Assembly (NCBI GenBank): GCA_032158295.1
Contig: CM063254.1
Span: forward strand, 3,077,538-3,141,537
DNA: 64,000 bases
Direction of reading: 5' to 3'
DNA from: Pycnopodia helianthoides
Lineage: Eukaryota > Echinodermata > Asteroidea > Forcipulatida > Asteriidae
This document shows, in pieces, positions 59,322 to 64,000 of the stretch. Position 1 is the first letter of the stretch, and every line of letters starts with the position of its first letter. A program made the position numbers and the translations under genes. The notes under the pieces are model-generated. The model had not been told where the DNA came from. It made no database searches and was given only the letters and a program-made list of their open reading frames with translations.

Positions 59322-59442
59322 CTACCAGAGGGACCATGGGGACCTCTTGATCAGACCCAGGGGAATGCCAGTGATGTTTACCGGGAAGGATATTACAGCT
59401 CCAGGCATTCTGTTCCTAAGTATTGACTGCTTGATGATGTGG
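59322..59442 (-). CDS. PRADC1: PRADC1 exon 5 (C-terminus and stop)
   Basis: After acceptor TTTTCTTGCAG the frame completes GLY and reads HIIKQSILRNRMPGAVIS, FPVNITGIP and a short tail ending SLW then TAG at 59324-59322. The pattern ISIPVN-(I/V)T and a terminal Trp-rich tail are typical of PRADC1. Confidence 0.9.
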
Positions 59443-62400
59443 CTGCAAGAAAATGGACAGGAGGATGTATAAGAAACAGTGGAATTGAATCATCTTTATT
59501 GCATAGTCCTGGATGTGAACTACCCGAGTGCACAGTGCTTATCACAACATCGACGCTGGGAAAATACCCACAATTTGAACTAATTCTTTATCCCTGATGC
59601 AAATTATTACATATATTGAATTATTTCCAGTACACCCTGCTGATTACAGGATTTGAACTCTCGTCACCGGGCATGCTCTGCAGTATAGTTGTTAAGATAT
59701 CTGCTTTGAAATGTGGGGGTTGTGGGTTCGAATCCCACCTAAGTTTTTTGTCTTTCTTTTTTCGCAGGACTCGGGAAGCACTGAGTACACAGTGTTTATT
59801 ACACATTGATTTAGGTAAATAAACAAAACAAACTTTTAGTAATCTTACTGATCTGGTGAGGAGGGGGGAAGGGGGTGGGTTGTAAATCGGACTACAACCC
59901 TGATTTTTCAATCACGGCCCCGGATGGAAGGAAACCAAATGGAGATCATCCAAGGAGGAACAAATATTGGGGATCTCTGGATCAACAAAAACACCCAAGT
60001 CACAAGCTGTTTATTAAAGGAACATTACAGAATTGGTAAGAAAAAACCTTGTAAAATATACTTTTTGATCACAGATTTACATAAAACTTGCACGGTCTAA
60101 TGATGATGATATTAGAAAACATCCCTTGAAATATTTTCGTCTGAATGCCATATTTGATGAGAAATTAATAAACTAATTGTCAGATTGGAGTTTATTGCTC
60201 AGTGAGCATTTTATTCATTTGTTGAATCTATATGATTTCATGCAAATGTGTAATCGGTTTTTCACTATTTTCTCGTGACCCAGATGGCCGATCGATCTCA
60301 AACTTCTACAGGTTTGTCAGTTTATGTATATGGTAGATTACATAAAGTGCTTACACTGCCAGCAACTGTTTTGTTAGCAAAAACCAATTCTGTAATGTTC
60401 CTTTAAGTAAGAAATTCGGAGGTGTTAAGTTTGCTGACCCACTGACCCCCTAGTTTGTACAACAAAAATAATTGAAAAAGTTTTTTTTTCTCGCACCACA
60501 ACCATTGCTAAGGGATTTACAACTTACAACTCACCCATCTCTCCCAAGCATGAAGGTGGCAGGAATCGAAGTACTTCTTTCTGTGTAATCATCCACCATA
60601 TCAATAAAACTCCAGTCGTTTTTCTCGTTATCGTCATGGATGACCACCGCTACAGCGCCGGCTCTCTCCGCCGTGATGGCTTTAGACATGAAGGAGCAAC
60701 TCCTGAAGTTCAGAGGTCGTTGAAAGGTAAGGCACAAGATTGCAAATTGCAGTTAAAGGAACGTTACAGAATTGGTTTTTGCTAACAAAACAGTTGCTGG
60801 CAGTGTAAGCACTTTATGTAATCCACCATATACATAAACTGACCAACCTGTAGAAGTTTGAGATTGATCGGCCATCTGGGTCACGAGAAAATAGTGAAAA
60901 ACCGATTACACATTTGCATGAAATTATATAGATTCAACAAATGAATAAAACGCTCACTGAGCAATAAACTCCAATCTGACAATTAGTTTATTAATTTCTC
61001 ATCAAATATGGCATTTCAGACGAAAATATTTCAAGGGATGTTTTCTACTATCATCATCATTAGACCGTGTAAGTTTTATGTAAATCTGTGATCAAAAAGT
61101 ATATTTTACAAGTTTGTTTCTTACCAATTCTGTAATGTTCCTTTAGGCAGGCAAGGCAATTTTCATTTTACAAAGGGCACTTCCACCGGCAAATCTTAAA
61201 GTCTTTTGGAAACTATAAAAAGGGGCACCAAGGCCAAGACCAGGGGCAACCTCTTTAATTCCAGGCCTGTATCTATCAACCCTGTACTTTGGCAGTAGCT
61301 TGAGGGATAAATGTTTGATGTGGTATTAGTTATCAATCATGTCTTTACTTTTTCCTCCGACTTACCCTCTTTTAACAAGTGCAAATTCACCAACAATGGA
61401 AGCCCCGTTTGATAGTTCTCCACACCCATCTTCGGGTTCAGTAGGAACAAGGTAAACTCTCTGGAAGTTATGCGTCTGTATACGTACGATACAATTAAAA
61501 ACGAATAACAGAACAAGATTAGAGTATTTATTATTGGGTTTTTTTTAGGGTATGTTGTTCTACAGTATCCGTTGACCAACTACTTTCATAACATACTTTT
61601 TTTCTTCTTTTTTTTATTTTTATGAAATGATTTAAACTAAACTCTGATACTTTCATCCACAAATTTATTTTACTCTTACTTTACAATGCACATCTAAGGC
61701 CGGGAATTTCATCTTTGAATTTAATAGGGCAAGGCCACTTTCAGTTTGCAAAGGCACATCCATTGGAAAAATCTGATGATCCATGGGAAACTTGATAGTT
61801 TGGGGCACCAAGGCCAAGACCAGGGCAACGGAAATCATGGTCTCTGTAGCCTCCGTGTAATTCCAGGCTCAACATCTCGAGGGCAGGTAGAGGCGCAAGA
61901 GATGCTTGTTTGAAATTTCGGAAATACTGTTTTACAATGATCTTGTTGGTGTTCCTTTAAGTTGAAGTAGTCAATTTAAAGTGGCAAACACTTAAAAAAT
62001 TAAGACTTACAAAAACTGCTCCAAAGTTCTTGGCTGGTCTTGTCTTGTAAATAAAAGCAATATCTTCGGGAAGAAGGACACTGAAAAAAAGGTTTTCATT
62101 CACTGAGTGACCTGCACACACAAAAATAAATAAATAAGTAAATTTAAGTTTGACCATTTAAATATAATATTTTTTGAAAATCTCTGCAAGGCCTCCCTAC
62201 AGTGATACCTATTTTTAATTTCTCATTTATTCACATTTACCGTCAGACTTCAAAAACCTTTGACACTTCATCGCATAAGTGTATATAGTTAAAGCCAAGG
62301 GACTTTTTGTCCAAGTCCTGCTCTAGTCAATTTGTATAATCATGTAATTGCATACTTCATTTTTTTTTGGGGGGGGGCAATTTAAAAGTAATGATATTAA

Positions 62401-63033
62401 AAGTCAGTGCAGTGCATCAGAGACTTGCATCTTTATATCACATCATTTAAAGGAACATTACAGTTTTTTGGGTTTTTTTGCTAATAAAACAGTTGCTGGC
62501 AATGTGAGCACTTTATGTAATCAACCATATAGTATATATACATAAACTGACAAACCTGAAGTTTGAGATCGATCGGCCACCTGCCTGGTCTGGGTCACAA
62601 GAAAATAGTGAAAAACCGAGTACACATTTGCATGAAATCATATAGATTCAACAAATAAATAAAACGCTCACTGAGCGATAAACTCCAATCGGAAAATTTG
62701 TTTTTTCATTTCTCATCAAATATGGCATTTCAGACAGAAATATTTCAAGGGATGTTTTCTATGTAGTACTACTAGTACTATCAGTATCATCATCATTCAG
62801 TCATTAGACCGTGAACTAACAACATTCAATTTCAATTTCAATTTCAATTTGTGGTCATATTCTTCGTTCACGATCTGACAGAAAGTATACCTACAGAATC
62901 ATGAGCTAGTTTAGAAAATAAAAACATTACCATGTAAGTGTGTTATTACAGCGAACAAAATCGAACAAACAAGTAAAAGGACGTGCCAACTTTTCCAGAA
63001 AATTGGGTGTCGTCGTGTCGTGGGCGCCGCCAT
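59322..63033 (-). CDS. PRADC1: PRADC1-like protease-associated (PA) domain secreted protein, five coding exons
   Basis: Joined coding exons on the minus strand are 63033-62931, 62111-62011, 61460-61366, 60702-60535 and 59442-59322. All introns are GT...AG, phases agree (1, 0, 2, 2), and the total is 588 nt = 195 aa plus stop, close to the roughly 190 aa usual for PRADC1. The start ATG opens a basic stretch and a hydrophobic run (VLLLVCSILFAVIT), a signal peptide or anchor. The rest is one PA domain: a segment with PAKNFG, the CGELSNG motif, EFALVKRGSCSF, a VVIHDD strand, IPATFMLGRDG and a C-terminal ISFPVNITGIP ending in SPWSLW. These blocks match vertebrate PRADC1 in order. The family is a secreted or luminal glycoprotein lacking a protease domain; its molecular role is poorly defined. 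The NIT sequon near the C-terminus fits secretion. Recognition is from remembered family sequence, not a search. Confidence 0.93.
59640..59760 (+). mobile_element. tRNA-derived SINE head
   Basis: An A-box-like 'tatagttgttaagata' and a perfect T-arm GTGGG-TTCGAAT-CCCAC are followed by a T-rich stretch. The sequence needed to close the acceptor stem is missing, so it is SINE rather than a working tRNA gene. Confidence 0.6.
60014..60406 (+). mobile_element. TTAA-flanked MITE, copy in PRADC1 intron 4
   Basis: The element starts TTAAAGGAACATTACAG and ends with the reverse complement CTGTAATGTTCCTTTAA, giving terminal inverted repeats of about 20 bp inside TTAA ends. The interior has the core that reads GTCACGAGAAAATAGTGAA on the minus strand. 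A TTAA target is typical of piggyBac-type transposition; no transposase is encoded. It matches copies at 51,347-51,708, 60,753-61,146 and 62,447-62,820. Confidence 0.85.
60535..60702 (-). CDS. PRADC1: PRADC1 exon 4 (core of PA domain)
   Basis: The exon is 168 nt: one base completing a glycine codon, 55 codons, then GG. It starts after acceptor AACTTCAG and stops at donor GTGAGT. It encodes SCSFMSKAITAERAGAVAVV, the IHDD strand and ATFMLGRDG. Inverted copies of one MITE lie on each side in the flanking introns. Confidence 0.92.
60753..61146 (-). mobile_element. TTAA-flanked MITE, inverted copy in PRADC1 intron 3
   Basis: This is the same family as 60,014-60,406 but in the opposite orientation. 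It begins TTAAAGGAACGTTACAG and ends CTGTAATGTTCCTTTA, with the last target base altered to G. Almost the full 390 bp is recognisably the reverse complement of the intron 4 copy. Confidence 0.85.
61160..61870. repeat. Pair of 'ggggcaccaaggccaagacc' repeats in PRADC1 introns 2 and 3
   Basis: 'gggcaccaaggccaagacca' with matching flanks ('ggcaaggc', 'ttccaggc') occurs at 61,225 (intron 3) and 61,802 (intron 2), in the same orientation. They flank exon 3. Confidence 0.6.
61366..61460 (-). CDS. PRADC1: PRADC1 exon 3
   Basis: The correct frame (31 codons plus 2 nt) reads RVYLVPTEP...CGELSNG...EFALVKRG between an acceptor CTTCCAG and donor GTAAGT. A longer open frame over the same bases (61,337-61,579) is a shadow in another phase. 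CGELSNG and the ALV(K/E)RGxCSF junction are PA-domain hallmarks of this family. Confidence 0.9.
62011..62111 (-). CDS. PRADC1: PRADC1 exon 2
   Basis: The exon follows the acceptor TGTGTGCAG and ends at GTAAGT. It holds 2 nt plus 33 codons: HSVNENLFFSVLLPEDIAFI, then YKTRPAKNFGAVF. The block aligns with the region just after the signal peptide of vertebrate PRADC1, which has a conserved PAKDFG motif. Confidence 0.9.
62447..62820 (-). mobile_element. TTAA-flanked MITE, truncated copy in PRADC1 intron 1
   Basis: It starts TTAAAGGAACATTACAG and follows the same orientation as the intron 3 copy, with small insertions. It breaks off after 'cattagaccgtg' with no right terminal repeat, and a short CAATTT repeat follows. 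Confidence 0.75.
62826..62850 (+). repeat. (CAATTT)n short array
   Basis: Four CAATTT units directly beside the truncated end of the intron 1 MITE. Confidence 0.9.
62931..63033 (-). CDS. PRADC1: PRADC1 exon 1 (start codon, signal peptide)
   Basis: The ATG at 63033-63031 lies in an 'aagATGGCGGC' context, a strong animal start. It encodes 34 residues with a hydrophobic core and ends with a single G before the donor GTAATG. The missing two bases of that codon come from exon 2, giving a glycine just before HSVNENLFF. Confidence 0.88.
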
Positions 63034-63069
63034 CTTGAATTGAACTCGCCAGCCGGCACCACACGACAT

Positions 63070-63077
63070 TATAAAAG
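63070..63077 (+). promoter_or_regulatory. TATA box of a divergent plus-strand transcription unit
   Basis: TATAAAAG lies on the plus strand 37 bp upstream of the PRADC1 start codon and points away from it. It would place a start site near 63,100. PRADC1 itself shows no TATA box, so this may be a bidirectional promoter. Confidence 0.45.
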
Positions 63078-63269
63078 GGTGTCATAAGTATTTATTATTT
63101 ATAACAAATTCACACAATTACTCGTTTTAGTATCAAAGTGAAGATGTATAGTTGTTCAAATTATCGTAAAATATATCGTTTTTTATATTGTGTTACATTT
63201 TCAATAAGAAAAGATAATTTCATTAAATTTGGTCACGATATATTCTGATTTGAATCCCTATATGAAAAA

Positions 63270-63425
63270 ATGGTAGCTCCCAACCTAAAGGTCAACACAA
63301 ACACTTCGTCAAAAACCAAAAACTACGAAATTGCTCATCATGTGGAGGATCTGTGGAATAAACTAGAACGATGTATCTGCTTACGAAGTTGGCAGACTGA
63401 CACTGAGTATATGAGAAGGAAATAA
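63270..63425 (+). CDS. Small ORF (51 aa), possible short first coding exon or uORF
   Basis: ATG at 63270 opens a 51-codon frame ending TAA at 63423-63425. The protein is hydrophilic (MVAPNLKVNTNTSSKTKN, later HHVEDLWNKLERC and DTEYMRRK) and looks more protein-like than chance translations in the AT-rich surroundings. It lies about 200 bp downstream of the plus-strand TATA box. It could be an upstream ORF in the 5' leader of the frame starting at 63433, or a small protein. I do not recognise it. Confidence 0.35.
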   Translation: MVAPNLKVNTNTSSKTKNYEIAHHVEDLWNKLERCICLRSWQTDTEYMRRK

Positions 63426-63432
63426 CATTCAT

Positions 63433-63473
63433 ATGTCCAAGAAGGTGGAGGTGTTTTTAGCTGGTCTACCACT
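63433..63473 (+). CDS. Possible start exon of a divergent gene
   Basis: ATG at 63433 reads MSKKVEVFLAGLP and runs into a good splice donor, ACT|GTAAGT, at 63474. Thirteen codons plus two bases precede the donor. It is one reading of the divergent transcript; the 51-aa frame just upstream is the other. No downstream exon is recognised before the window ends. Confidence 0.3.
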
Positions 63474-64000
63474 GTAAGTGTTTAAAAGCACGTTTTTTTT
63501 AGAACAGAATTCCGGTTAAACTAACGTTTAACTTCTTTTGTATTTTATTGTATCCTGCCAATTTGTTCAGTCGTGCATGGTGCCGTGTGTGTGTCGTTTA
63601 AAACTTTCACTAGTTCTGAGTCAGTGAGTGTACCCATGGAGGTAGAAATTATGGTGTAACACTAAATTTGTATGATATTTTTCTCATTATTACCAAGAAG
63701 AAGAATTCTTGCATTTGACCCAGTTCCTGTAAAATATGCCTTTGAATTTGATTGATGAGTGTGAAAGTATAGTTAAGATAATCGTAACCCTCCATCCACC
63801 GACCGTCGGGAGGATGGAGGTTTAGGATTATTGCAACTAGAGAGTATGTACATCCCGATATGTGTAGATTATGCAGTATTTCACCAGAACAGAAGTGTTA
63901 AACTTAATGTTTTGAATAGTTTAAATTATGTGTTACCACAATCACATTCATATTGAAAAATGTATCATAACAATAAAATGTAAACTGTGTCACTTTGAGG

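Noticed and set aside
59690..59745. Functional tRNA gene with a perfect T-arm
   Set aside because: The acceptor stem cannot pair, and it looks like the dispersed SINE heads.

Overview
This window looks like animal nuclear DNA, most likely from a marine invertebrate deuterostome and probably an echinoderm (sea-star-like). The reasons are AT-rich DNA, split genes with GT/AG introns, a metabotropic-glutamate-like class C receptor, and dense short DNA transposons and tRNA-derived SINEs of a style I associate with echinoderms. Species assignment is inference. There are no prokaryotic operons, CRISPR arrays or intact viral genes. Most open frames over 60 codons here are chance or simple-repeat translations.

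Layout. From 1 to 35 kb the sequence is almost all repeats. It holds Helitron-like or tandem repeat units ending in CTAGT (1.3-2.2, 3.9-4.2, 7.5-9.3 kb), a 1.17 kb foldback element built of GGTTTATAAACC palindromes (4.29-5.45 kb), a (CT)n tract, a 13-bp tandem array (11.03 kb), a diverged 540-bp duplication carrying a GTCGGACATAATGG-type minisatellite (18-19 kb, with further arrays at 28.1 and 33.0 kb), a decayed LINE 3' end (23.8-24.36 kb) and a GGTCTT minisatellite (30.7-31.2 kb). Two isolated exon-like segments on the minus strand (26,389-26,514 and 12,265-12,348) may belong to one unrecognised gene.

From 35.4 to 41.1 kb lies a minus-strand class C GPCR. One large exon carries the signal peptide, Venus-flytrap domain, cysteine-rich domain and TM1-4. 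A 3.05 kb intron and a second exon with TM5-7 follow. The large exon has two frameshifts. From 43.07 to 44.46 kb is a tandem duplication of a palindromic minisatellite. At 47.45-48.74 kb a GC-rich intronless plus-strand coding region encodes an unrecognised basic, serine-rich protein with four RRxS-hydrophobic motifs; it reads through only if three small frameshifts are allowed.

From 59.3 to 63.03 kb is a complete, intact five-exon minus-strand gene for a PRADC1-type secreted protease-associated-domain protein (195 aa). Its introns carry three copies of a TTAA-flanked MITE, two of them inverted around exon 4. A divergent plus-strand transcription unit with a TATA box seems to start just upstream (63.07-63.47 kb).

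The genes show no sign of working together; they are independent eukaryotic loci in transposon-rich DNA. The frameshifts in two unrelated coding regions may be assembly indels rather than true pseudogenes, since the third gene is clean.
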